This document shows, piece after piece, positions 11,955-23,200 of a stretch of 64,000 bases of DNA; position 1 is the stretch's first letter; every line of letters begins with the position of its first letter. The position numbers were made by a program, and so were the translations under genes. The notes under the pieces are model-generated. The model was not told the DNA's origin and ran no database searches. It saw only the letters and a list, made by a program, of their open reading frames with translations. Source of the DNA: Paraphysomonas bandaiensis. Its lineage: Eukaryota; Chrysophyceae. The stretch lies in NCBI GenBank assembly GCA_965644295.1, contig CBFFRP010000108.1:186001-250000 (forward strand), in the 5' to 3' direction.

Positions 11955-13141
11955 TAGATTTCCGAAAATGTAGTTGTAGTAAAATGTGATTGGGTAACAT
12001 ATCGTGCCTGCTAATCTACTTATATACAAGATATTTTAAGCCATGGGACGGTAAACGACTGTCAAATATTAATTCAAACGGATTTTTAGTAGAGTTCTCT
12101 AGCTGCTTGATACGGAAGTACCGAAATTTGTTCGTGTTTATCTTAGGTAGAAGCTAGATAGTAGCTTTAAAAACCTGTATATATCTGATGGAACTATAAG
12201 TGCTCTATATCAACAAATTAGTCGTGAGTACGAAGTTTCCTCTTGTTACAAAATAAAACAATGAAACAAATAATTTTTCATGAGCATGAAAGTAGTGGAA
12301 CTGTACTCCAAAATCCAACCGCAAAATTTGTTATTACAGTCGTCATCATACCAGCATGGTGTTGTGGGAGCTTAAAGCACCTATGAGGTGTATATTGTAT
12401 AATGACCAAACTCTGATGTGATGACCAAACCTGAGAAAGTGATTTCACTTGATATTATTATGTATGGGAAATTGTCATATAAAAGCTTACTGCTTGTTTG
12501 AAGACAACATTGATATTACGAACATGGTAGTTGTTGTCTTTTACGTAGAAGTATTATAAAAAACATGTTAGTAAAAATAGTAATCATTAAATTATCACTA
12601 CTAAAATTAACGTAACTATAAATGAAGAAACAGTGATTAAATATTTATCACATAATTACTATACTAGATGACGCATAGTATAATTTCTATCCACTAAGCA
12701 TATATATGCTAAATGCTTACTTTTTTATGTATAGACAGCTTTTCAACACAATGTATGTGATCTATGCAACCCGTCATTTTGATCTAGCAATATGCAGACA
12801 TAAACATATAAGGTTGTGTATTATTATACATACCAGCAGTACTTTGACAATATACCAAGAGCAATGATAGAAGGCGCAAGAAGACCGGCATCACCATGAC
12901 GAACGACCGAAGGTGCCGGAGGTTCAAGTAACGGTAATAATTCAAAAGTCTTAGAAATACAGCTTTAAATCACTCAACATAGAAATTCTCAACACTCCCT
13001 CTCAATTGAAAGCTGTAGATAGATTGACATAATTGTAGGTACGCAACCACCGAATAATATAAGACAAGCTAGTGGACATATTATAGGAATGAATGTCTGA
13101 TTATTAGCGATAGGGGTGTGAGGGTTAGAACTACTAGTAGT
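11955..13141. other. intergenic, AT-rich, nothing recognised
   Basis: About 1.2 kb. No coding frame or repeat family recognised. It leads into the retroelement-rich region. Confidence 0.4.
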
Positions 13142-13440
13142 ATAGCAAAACAATTTAACTAACTAGTGCTTAACTCTGATATCTTACAATTTTGCGCTAC
13201 GAAAGCTACTTTTGCGTCACCGCAAGCACCAAGGTGCAACCACTTTGCTCTTTGTGACCATCCCGGATGCTTGACTTTAGTAGGCAACTCAATACCCCGG
13301 ATGCCCTTGAGGTGGGCCCATTCCATGACTCGCACCTTTTTGTAGTGTTGTAGAGGATATAAAAGCAAGCATCCGGAAATGGGCCCACCTGACGGGTAAC
13401 CGGGGTACTGCTGGGCTACCTGCTGAAGTCAAGCATCCGG
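13142..13440 (-). repeat. LTR-like dispersed repeat, two fragments head to head
   Basis: Positions 13142-13325 on the minus strand match the 3' part of the repeats at 36360-36850 and 49527-49930: the caccttggtgcttgcggtga block, then gtagcgcaaaattgtaagat and an agttaagcactagttagtta tail. Positions 13330-13440 match another part of the same repeat in plus orientation (gactcgcacctttttgtagt, then one copy of the caagcatccgg minisatellite unit). It is therefore a rearranged copy. Confidence 0.7.
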
Positions 13441-13561
13441 TCTAATTGCAAACGCTCCAACCGAATAGCCTGGTTTTGGATACAATGCATACGCATAAAG
13501 CTATCTTTACCATTACTACTTACAGTAGTAGTATTAGTACCTATGCTCTGAGATGACGCGG

Positions 13562-13873
13562 CTACAGCCGTTGGGGGCACAGTACTAGTAGGTGGAGAGC
13601 ATAAGCAGGTGGAGGATCATAAGCAGGTGGAGGATCATCAATTTTTCTCATTAAAAGATCACGAAGTTCTGCTAGTCCGGACATCATTTCCTGACGAAGT
13701 TCAGCAACAGTGGGAGGTATCAGATCTGCTTTCTGCTGGGATTCGACGACCCCGTCACCATCTTCATGTACAGTACTACTGTCCCTGCTCGTGCGTTTTC
13801 GCGGTACCTCTTCCTCCGAGTCGTCGTTGGATATATGTCGCCACGAATGTCGACGACATTCACACTGTTATTA
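13562..13873 (-). pseudogene. open frame fragment with PPxY motifs, retroelement-like
   Basis: On the minus strand an uninterrupted frame of about 100 codons ends at a TAG at 13562. It begins after a TAA and has no good ATG. It contains an acidic/basic stretch (DDSEEEVPRKRTSRDSS), a predicted helix (PTVAELRQEMMSGLAELRDL) and a Pro-rich tail with two tandem PPPAY motifs separated by Asp. PPxY motifs recruit Nedd4-type ubiquitin ligases in Gag proteins and many adaptors. Its surroundings are retroelement debris, so a gag remnant is the simplest reading; a host exon cannot be excluded. Confidence 0.35.
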
Positions 13874-13979
13874 ACTTCATAGTTACTTATTGTGCATAGT
13901 TATACCCTTTTCCGACCATCACCAAAAATTTCACCAGGTTTTGGTATTACCTCGACTTTAGTTCATCTAAAGAACAGAT

Positions 13980-14125
13980 AGAGAAGGTGGTTGCACCTTG
14001 GTGCTTGCGGCGACGCACAAGCAGCCTTCGTAGCGTCGAATATATAGTAGGATATTAGTATTAAGTATTAAATAGATTTCTGTTTAGTTTTTTAACACTT
14101 ACATGCCTCTATTGCTAAATAATCA
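13980..14125 (+). repeat. LTR-like dispersed repeat, 3' fragment
   Basis: Shares ggttgcaccttggtgcttgc, cacaagcagccttcgtagcg, taggatattag and an acatgcct..attgctaa tail with the copies at 36760-36850 and 49830-49930. It is a truncated copy. Confidence 0.7.
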
Positions 14126-14303
14126 GACATTATATATGGACAGTACCACGCAACCGAGTGACAGTAATAATTTCGTCAACAGGAGTATACGTGATAGAGG
14201 GGCTACCATCATCATCAGACAATGACTTCATCTCTTGTTCTGATTGTATATATAGAAATAAGCAAGGCTTACTATAATATAAAATACATATATATATATA
14301 TAC

Positions 14304-14632
14304 TAAAAAAACGGGGAGGAAGGAAGAAGGACAAGCCTCTTTTCTACCCCTCCTATATCTACTATTAAATCTACTTATTAAATCTACTTTACTATCTATA
14401 TTACTTTTTATTATAACAATATAAATAATATATAAAGTAATTAATTTTATTTAAGAATATAAATAATATATAAAGTAATTAAAAGTTATTAATAATATAT
14501 AAAGTTAAATTAGCAAAGAGAAGGAATTACAACCGAAGGTTGTAATTGGAAACTCTCGAAGAGAAGAGCCCCTTGCAGGGGTTAGGGGTAGAAAAGAGGC
14601 TTGTCCTTCTTCCTTCCTCCCCGTTTTTTTAT
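14304..14632. mobile_element. MITE-like element with ~47-bp perfect terminal inverted repeats
   Basis: The left end taaaaaaacggggaggaagg...tttctacccct (14304-14351) is the reverse complement of the right end aggggtagaaa...ccgttttttta (14584-14632). The interior is AT-rich with repeated aataatatataaagt words and a small hairpin around attacaaccgaaggttgtaat. There is no coding capacity. It sits between TA-rich flanks; a TA target duplication is possible but cannot be separated from the AT-rich context. The GC-cluster style of the ends also resembles organelle intergenic repeats, so an organelle origin is an alternative. Confidence 0.7.
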
Positions 14633-15149
14633 ACTACTACACACAACATATATATTATACCAGATTGATTACTATTGTCTCTGAGTCATAGTTTTCCACG
14701 TCCTCGAAAAATCCATCACCTCTATCCTGCTTCCCCTACATATATGATGGAGAGGGCTCCGCATGCTTCGAAACAGAGGACTCAGACACCACAACGCAGA
14801 CACGGCACCAGTAACACCGACTACGACCCCACCACACACTCACACAGCAACGCCAGTCACAGGATACTCACCCGACACCTAAAGTACTCCAACTACTCCA
14901 CAAGCGACATCCACCCCAAGAATTCTATCCTCTGCAAGAGTCCGAACCTGACAGAGACAAGCGCCACCACTCCGGAAACAACTCCTCCTTACTTGTGGCC
15001 GAAATCCCACCTCGACAACCAACACCATCTCCACCACCGACTTACACTTGCATATACATCTAGCCCCAACCATCCCCCGTATTACCCATGATACAGGCCC
15101 GCCAGACACACTGCCCAAAGGCAGACCCCCCGACTAACCTCACTACAAG
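14633..15149. other. Pro/Thr/His-rich low-complexity frame, not called
   Basis: A plus-strand frame around 14675-15091 is open but encodes only low-complexity Thr/Ser/Pro/His sequence with no recognisable domain. It lies among broken retroelements. I do not call a gene. Confidence 0.3.
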
Positions 15150-15240
15150 AGACGGTTGCACCATGGTGCTCGCAGCAATGCACAAGCAGTCCCGAGACGG
15201 TTGCCCGCCACTAGTAGTACATAGTAAGCCCAGATTAGTC
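15150..15240 (+). repeat. LTR-like dispersed repeat, short fragment
   Basis: Contains gacggttgcaccatggtgct and cacaagcagtcc, matching the central block of the dispersed repeat at 13980 and 36760. Confidence 0.5.
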
Positions 15241-15347
15241 AGCCTATAGATTGATATAATATACTAGTTTCTGTGCCCAACAACCGTTCACATGTAATTA
15301 TCAGACTTTCCTATATATGAGTCATTGGTAATTATATCACCACAATC

Positions 15348-15841
15348 CTACCCCTCCTTCCTCCTCCTGGCATCAAGCCTCGCCTTCTTTGCACGTGCTG
15401 CCTTCTTTTCAACATTTGTCTTCTTCCTCGCCGCACGCTGCTCTTCCCTGCCCGGGTATACATTTGGCAGGACTCCCACCGTATTGGCAGGTGTAGAACC
15501 GTCACAGTTGCGGACAACAACTCGTGGAGGTATCTTCCTTGCACCGGCAGACTTGTTGTTCTCCTTGTGTAAAACACAAGCCGTTGCCTTGACCCTCCTA
15601 ATGCCGTCTGCGCGGGCTCCATATATAACCCACCGCGTACCCCTCGTTCTCTGGATTCCACTTCGAAATCAGATACCCCAGTTCCACTGAAAATGGCATC
15701 TCTGAGTGGAATAAAGAGCCCACCAATTTCGTTGTAGACAAAGTCTTGAGTACTATCACTCTTAGGGGTCTCCAGCCACTCTTTCAATTCCTCGGCTACT
15801 TTCGGCTTCTGCTTCGAATATTGCTCTACTATTTTTTCCAT
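15348..15841 (-). pseudogene. frameshifted ORF with basic C-terminus, retroelement-like
   Basis: From the ATG at 15841 the minus strand reads MEKIVEQYSKQKPKVAEELK and on to SDFEVESRE. It then must change frame near 15655 to continue RGTRWVIYGARADGIRRVKA and a Lys/Arg-rich end (REEQRAARKKTNVEKKAARA) that stops at 15348. In the original frame the downstream translation becomes low quality. It may be one gene broken by a one-base indel, or an intron I cannot place. I do not recognise the protein. Confidence 0.35.
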
Positions 15842-15989
15842 AGTGAAGAAGTTAGCTCATCATATATGAGCCAGCTATGAAGGGGACTGGGGAAAAGTCA
15901 CCTCTTGGAAGCTCCTTCAAGAAGTTAAAGGGCTTCTCGCGAGGAAGGGGTTAGCTCTAGACTTCACAAAGTTGAGCAACGAGGCCACA

Positions 15990-16256
15990 AAACGACTGCT
16001 GTTCCTTGGCTTCAACAAGCACTTGTGGACCGCAACGACAATGCAAATAGCTCATCGATGATGGACCGGTCAGTATAGAGGTGGTTACAACATGATGATG
16101 AAAACCCAATAACAATGCAGCAACTAGTACTCTATGTATTCCAACTCCTCGTCACTGTCGTCTTCATCCGACGGTCCACTTCATCGATGAGCTATTGCAT
16201 TGTCGTTGCGGTCCACAAGTGCTTGTTGCAGCAAAAGAACAGCAGCAGTTCGAGTC
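15990..16256. repeat. inverted repeat of about 75 bp
   Basis: The arm at 15990-16067 (core caagcacttgtggaccgcaa, then cgacaatgcaaatagctcat) recurs as the reverse complement at 16180-16256, with a few differences and about 110 bp between. The arms lie in a decayed coding fragment that reads NKHLWTATTMQIAH on the plus strand. It may mark an inversion or snap-back insertion of a retroelement piece. Confidence 0.7.
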
Positions 16257-16659
16257 GTCGTGGGTTAATTCCTTGTCGCAAGTGTGTCATGATAATATTG
16301 GTTATATGCTGAACAAGCGCTCCACAATGTTAGTTATACTATATAATATGTGTTTGGTCGATTGATACTGGTGGGTGTTAAGCTACCGAGTATCTGCCAG
16401 TTCTGGATGATCTCGTGACGACGGGGCCAGCAGCGGACATTTATCACAGCAGTTGACTGGGACGGTTCCATCCCCTGCGGACTTTGTACAAGTGCTCCGG
16501 GAGAGGAAGCTCCATCAGCGCTCATCAAGGGGCAGGCGTGCAAAGGGCTCCAAGGGTGGTGACGAATGTGTCAGTATTGGGTGAGATGCATTTATTGTCT
16601 TCATGTGTCGATGACGAGTGCAGCCTATTACAGGAGGCAGATTCCATCTCTGGTACTCG

Positions 16660-17000
16660 TCAGCGGGACCTAAGGTGCCTCAGACATATTCCGAATCCTT
16701 GGAGTTCAGCAAGACAAGCTGAACGTGTGACGGACTGGAACGTAGGGGAGTCCTGGAAGTCAAGCCCATCCCTACCGGTGTCACTCCATTGAAATCTAAG
16801 TATGTTTTTGCCTTGAAACGCAACAAGGAGGGTGCAATTCAACGATATAAGGCAAGACTAGTAGTACTTGGATGTGGAGACCATGAAGGTGACAGAGCCA
16901 ACAATTATGCTCCAGTGGTAAAAGCGATAACAGTGAGATTGCTTTTAACTATCGCTTTTGTTAAGAATATGGTGTTTACTAGGCCCTGCCGACATTTCAA
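16660..17000 (+). pseudogene. Copia reverse transcriptase fragment
   Basis: The plus strand reads a broken stretch (EVKPIPTGVTPLKSKYVFAL) and then RNKEGAIQRYKARLVVLGC, NNYAPVVKAITVRLLLTIA. This is the N-terminal end of a Copia-type reverse transcriptase, matching the KIKRKQNDIKFKARLVAQGF block of the intact element at 44066-49060 but clearly a different lineage. The frame has an internal stop upstream and no YVDD region downstream. It is a dead fragment. Confidence 0.8.
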
Positions 17001-17268
17001 CTATACTCACCACGGTCAACGCTACTATGATCTTGTACCGCATGTGGACGTATTGTCTCAATATAACTAAGTTACGGAGTAAAAAACGGTGTATTTTCTG
17101 CTAACCGAAGTCCTTTACCCTTTGATTTGAAAGAAGTGTTGTATTAACTAGCTATTGTAACAATCTGCAAGGTTTCTTCTAGAACCACGGCGTGGTGAAG
17201 ATCAACATCCACACAAGAGCAAATAACATTGAAACAATTAAATTTAAATTTACAAAACATTAAGTACT

Positions 17269-20200
17269 TCACAGATAGTTATCGTTTCCCCATACCAACT
17301 CTCTAACATTAAAAGGTGCATGGGCAACGTGCTCATTGGAAAGCGCGTCCACACTTAAGTGCTGTGTCACTGCCGAAAATTCTTGTGATTTGCCGACACT
17401 TCGATCAGATTTACCAACACTTGCGCGTAGGGCGTTCGATTTACTGTTTTCCTTTATTTCTTTCATGTGTGCCGTGTTCGCTAATGCAGCAGGTGTTTTC
17501 GTAATACCAACCAGTGATCGTATCTTCAGTTCTCGTCGATATAAAGATTTAACAGACTCTACCATTACAGTCCTTGGAGGACGGGCATCAGGACAGGCCA
17601 TTGCTCTCCATACACGCAGCACTATATTGCGGAATACACTGACACATCGCGCTGGTAATGTGTACTTCGAAGGGGTCACAAATAATGCATCACCGGAAAC
17701 TTCAGTATTGTCTTCCTTTTTCTTGGCAGGAGAAGACGGAGCAGCTTTGGCTTGTGCAGTCGGATGAGAACTCCTCACAGCGACACTCTTAGGTGCCTCC
17801 ATGCGCCATAAGAGAAGTAAAACTCTGCACGCGGCTGGGTCGTTTAGTATACGCGGGAAACTACTAAATATAGGATCACCAGTCGGCAGCCGACCAGACT
17901 GGGGAAGAATCCTTTCAATCTGAGACTGAAGCTCCTGTTCACGAATGGTATCAGCTAAGTAGTGACGGTATACACCTACAGCCGATACACTTTGGGCAGG
18001 AATAATAATATTCTGTGGGAGAGGTTGTAGTAGATTAGGCTCGGTCTGCGTAGCTGTTGAAATAAGAAATTCTAACTTCGAATGAATTTTGATACCAACA
18101 ACTCGTTTTATGGTCTCCAAGAGTCCTTGCCGCCGAGGAACATCACCTTTTTGAATCCCAACAACACAAAAAGGAGTTCCACCAGACATATCCAATGTTA
18201 TCTTCGTTGTTTTGCGAGTACCCATGCTGCTAATTGTATTCGAAATAGGAATCATTACCCATCCCGCAGACATTTCAACAGTCATGTAATCCTCATCCGA
18301 CCATCCCTCTTCCTCGGCCTCTTGAAGAGGTTCGTCTTTCGGGATTTCCTCATCCACATCTACGTTCTTTTCGTCTTCATCGTCGCTTTCATCGTCGTCT
18401 TTAGTATCTTTCTTACCAGTGTCCTCTTTCTCGGTTTCTTTAGTAGCATTCTTCTTGCTTGCGCGCTTCAATTTTTCGGTGCTAAATCTTATGTCTCCGT
18501 CAATGTGCGATTTCTTAAACAAAGTAGAGGACTTTAATTTTTCCTTCTTCTTCTTTTCTTCTTTCTCCTTTCGCTTTTTTTCTTCTTTTTCTCGCTTGAG
18601 CTGTGCCGCCATTTCACTTCGAGATGCCTTCATTGCTGCAGATATGGTGCGATAGTCCTCTTCATCCACACGCACGGTACTCACAAGCTCCATGAATAGA
18701 TATAAATTCTTTCCACTGACATTATTTTCAATATTGCTGCGATGATCCGCGTCATCAACAGTGCACCGAACAAAGCATGTCTTATCGGGATCAATTTCAT
18801 CTTCATTCGAAAAATGCCACATGTCAAGTTTCTTGGGGTTCACAGAGCCATGCAGTTTCATTACATTTCCTCTAAAAGTCGGAGATAGCCACTGCCCTTC
18901 ATATTCAGATTCTTCTGCCTTACATATAGCGAATCGAGCACACCTAGATCACAAAACTTTGAAAAGACAAAACAAAAACACTATAGGACAACCTGTTGAC
19001 AATGTTAGCCCTTCGCTTAGGAGTTTCGGTTGGTACTCCTGTCACGCGAAGGATTTGTACACTGAAGTCAAACTGTTTCGGAGCTAGGGTACTACCATCA
19101 GTGTCGTAAATGTTGGATAGATACAGATTCTAAAATATTATGTTAGCATACTCCAGAATTTAATAACGAACCACTTACTGCATCTAAATATTTAGATGGA
19201 CAGACAATTCTTCCGAGACTATGACTTGGGTCTTTTTCGATATCAGCCAAAACTGAAAGACGATAGTTAGCGGGAAGTCCAGCAAACATTGATAAATGTT
19301 TCTCTGGATCTGGTAAGACAGAATACTGCAACTGCACATATAGCATTAGGAAAAGCAAAACAAAGGATACCCACTCACTTTTCTCAATGCATATCTCAAA
19401 GGAACAGATAATCGTAGCATTGCATCATCATCTCTCGTCAACGCGTGTAGTTCCGCAAATTCCACCCATTCTATTACACCATTGCCATTGGTGTCGATAT
19501 ATTCCAACACTGTGTCGCATTCTTCTGCTGTAATATCGTCATTCTGCATGGTTAATATGTATCTAAGCTCCGATGCGGACACTGTCCCATCATGATTGAT
19601 ATCGAAGTGATTAAAAGCTTCTCTAAGTGCAGTGAAAGAAAGTGCAAATGTATCTTTATATTTGCTTCGGATATAAGGAATGACGTGGTCCATGAACACA
19701 TTGTACTCAATAACTCCTGTGTCGTTAGGATCAGTAGCGTTGAGCAGGTCTTCTATGTCCTTAGGCGAGGGCTTTTGCCCTAGAGCACAAAGAACTCTTT
19801 CGATATCCAATGATGCAATTTGATTGGTAGCATTCTGATCAAAAATATCGAACGCGAGTTGTATAACATTCAACATACGAGCGTCATATTTCTTCAATAA
19901 CTCTTCTTGTATCTTACACTGACCATCTTCTGTCAGTCCACTTCCTTCCCATTCTGAAATTTCTTTTCGTTCTTTCTTCTGTGGAGCTCCATCATCATCA
20001 TCCGTTGACTCAACATCTGCTAACCCCTTCGAAAATTTCTTCGCATCAATACTAGTTCCTTCCGTGTCCCCATAAGTGTTAAATATTGTTTCAAGAGCAG
20101 TTTCCGGAACCAGCATTCCAATACTCAAAAACAAATCAGAGGTCTTTTCACGACTCAACTTTTTTCCATGCTTCGCAGTATATTTGACTAAAAATTCTCC

Positions 20201-23200
20201 AAAGTTGTAGCCTTGTTTCTTACGTATTCTGTCAACTAGATGTAGTCGGTACATTACATTCCAAAGAGAACAGCAGCCTAAAAATGATAATAGTTCAGGG
20301 TAGAGGACACAATCGGAATTTTCATCTTGAAATGCTTTTACAACCCGCCGAACAAGTTTAAATTCCACACCATGTACTTCTTCTTTAAGCGCAGCCTCAG
20401 CATTACCAATCGTTACCATTCCAGACACACGGTCGTCTGTTGCGGCAAAGTTGCGGAAGAGTAGAGCCATTAAACGTCGTAAACTAACCGAATCTGATCC
20501 GCGAAGCATTTTCTCCATAATCTGCGTCCCAGCTTCCACTGTAGCTCTACTCTTTGTAAGCGGCTCGTGCAGGATAAGAAGTAGCAAGGAGTAGTCGATG
20601 TCTTTTTTGAAATTTCCATCTACAAAGCATAAATTTTCAGTTAAGAGATTCGATTCCGCCTCCGTAAGATCCAGAAAGTTGTCCGTGGTGCGCTGCAAGT
20701 CACGAATGGTGATGCGACCATTCAAGTCTGGATCGCGGCCCATAATCGCCTCTCTGAATCTATCTTTCTTCGCTAAATCTGCACGCAGTGTACACAATTT
20801 CCTGAACATATTCTTGCCAAAATCATAATCTTTAGAGTCAGTTTCTGCTTTCTTCCCTCCAAGTAGTCGGCTATAGCGCTTGCCACTTTTCGAATCATCG
20901 GTTTCTAGTTTCTCAAGCATAACTGGGATGTTGACTTTTTCTCTGCTGGAAAGCTTTCCGATGACGCAATACAGCTCTGCTTCAGTGATCGGCAGCCGCA
21001 TGCGTGAAAACAGTTGCACAACTTCATCTAAGTCCATCTTCTTTTCACAATCGGCAAACATTGATTTATAGTCGATTTCCTTGATGCGCATAACTCGGAG
21101 AATATGCTTCAGCTTCTCCTCGGCTTTTGGAACAATCGTACAAGCCATTACGAGGGCACGAACAACACCTATATCAATTGTATCTTCTTGATTAGGATCA
21201 AAAAAACGAAGCAACTCAGCTAGTTGAGTTGAGGAGACTCCTGGTCTACTGCCTCCAAGTTTCTTAAGAACTGATTCAAAAGAAGCTGCATCGACGTAAC
21301 CTCTTCTCTTTCGATCATGGGGTGCCAAATTCTTAACAAAATCTTTAGCGGTTATACGTCTCTTTGAGCAAATTAGTTGCAACACAGCACCCGCTTCGGC
21401 AGTCGCATCGGTACCTTGGGAAAGTGAAAACGAAAAAAGCAACAGATCATCAACACTGACAACTCCTTCGCTAGAAACATCTAAACTTTCAAATAGTAAA
21501 TTACAGTCTGACTCCAGTAGCTGACATCCAATATGTTCCAAGGCTTTCGAAAACTTCGCTTTCGTTAGAAAAGACGAAGTCGATGTTTTGTCAATGTTAG
21601 TTCTTGAGCGTCTAACATCATCTGAACCATCCTTATTTCCCGAGCCAAACTCCGACAGCGCTGTAGACAAGCTTGCACGAGATGCACTCAAAAATGCAGC
21701 AGTTGCTTGTTCAATGTCAGTCAACAAGCTCTGAGGAAGTAAACAAGAGTCCTCCATACCACCGCCTCGACTGGCTTTGGAACGTTTCTTGTTACGCTCC
21801 TTCTCAATAGACGATATAATTTCCTCCACAGAGAGTACACTACTATCGTCACGGTATCCATGTTCTTTACACAGTTCCGAAAACAAGGCTTTAATTTCAC
21901 GTGAGGTTAAAACCGCACCAAGAGTGGACATGGCATCTTCGAATCTATCACAATTTATTCCACGATCCCGAGATCTACTGGTTCTGCCCTCTCCCTTAAG
22001 TGCATCTTCTAGTGCCTGTTCATCAAGCATTCGCATCTGGTTTCTAAATTTCTCCATCAACTATAAAAACAATACTTTGTCATTGAAGTATCTGATAATA
22101 GCATACGTACCTCTTCCGTTCCTATCTCCCCAATTCCTAGCCACCAAACAAACCCAAAGTAGTCAACAATTCCTTCCCCTGTCATATCAACACGACTTTT
22201 CAACAAATTTTCTTCTCTAGAAGATAGGGAGGGATAAAACTTTCGAATAACTTTCATGAATTCTCCCAAACGAATGAAACCCTTGTGGTGCTTGTCGTAT
22301 TTTTCAAACAGGCTTGTCAACACGTTAAACTTGTATTTCATTCTCTTGAATGCGCCATCTTGTAAGGATTGTTGTAGCTCTGTCAGTTCAGAATCTTCAC
22401 CTTCATCTAAAGCGAATGCGACAAAAGCATCGTAGGATATGCTTCCTCCATCAGCATTCGAATGATTCGATGGTACACTCAGGGCTGTCGTGAGGGCTCC
22501 CATATCTTCTGCACTAATCCACTCACTAAAAGCCACTGACTTTGAGCCTCCTACATCGTAAACCTCACGAAGCCCAGTTTTAAATTCACGCTTTGTTACT
22601 ACTCCAGAATTACGGTGATCCATACTCGCAAAGCATGAGCGTGCAGTCGAATCAACAGATTTGTCGCAATATCTCTTCACCACGCGGCGCAACGAAGACA
22701 CGGTAGCAGCCGACAAAATCTTATCAACCTTAACACGATTATCCCGACGGCGGTACTCTCTATTATCCTGATCAACGGCCCTAACGCCTGAGTTTGCAAT
22801 GCCTTCAACTTCGTTGCCGCTTTCAAAACGAATATCATATGTCCCATCACGATTTGCTTTCAATACACGACCCGGTAACCAACGACCCCGAACACGAGCT
22901 TCCACCTTGTCACCGCGCTCAAACTTCACACCCTCAGCATCCGAATCATCAAAGGGATCCTTCTTCAATAACTTCCCACCAACCTTACGCATCATACTAG
23001 TTGGTACCTTGGGCTCACGATCACCATCGTCATAATCAATAGCATAGGTACCATCTCGATTCGCTCGGGATATTACACCCTTGTACCAAGCAGCGCCACC
23101 ACCGAAACGAGCTTCCACCTTCTCACCTACACTGTAGGTCTGGTCCTCAAGCTCAGAATCATCAAATGGATCCTTTCGATGAGGGCTCTTCGATCGCCCA

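Noticed and set aside
14675-15091. 138-codon plus-strand frame rich in Thr, Ser, Pro, His
   Set aside because: Low complexity, no domain, among broken retroelements; no support as a gene.
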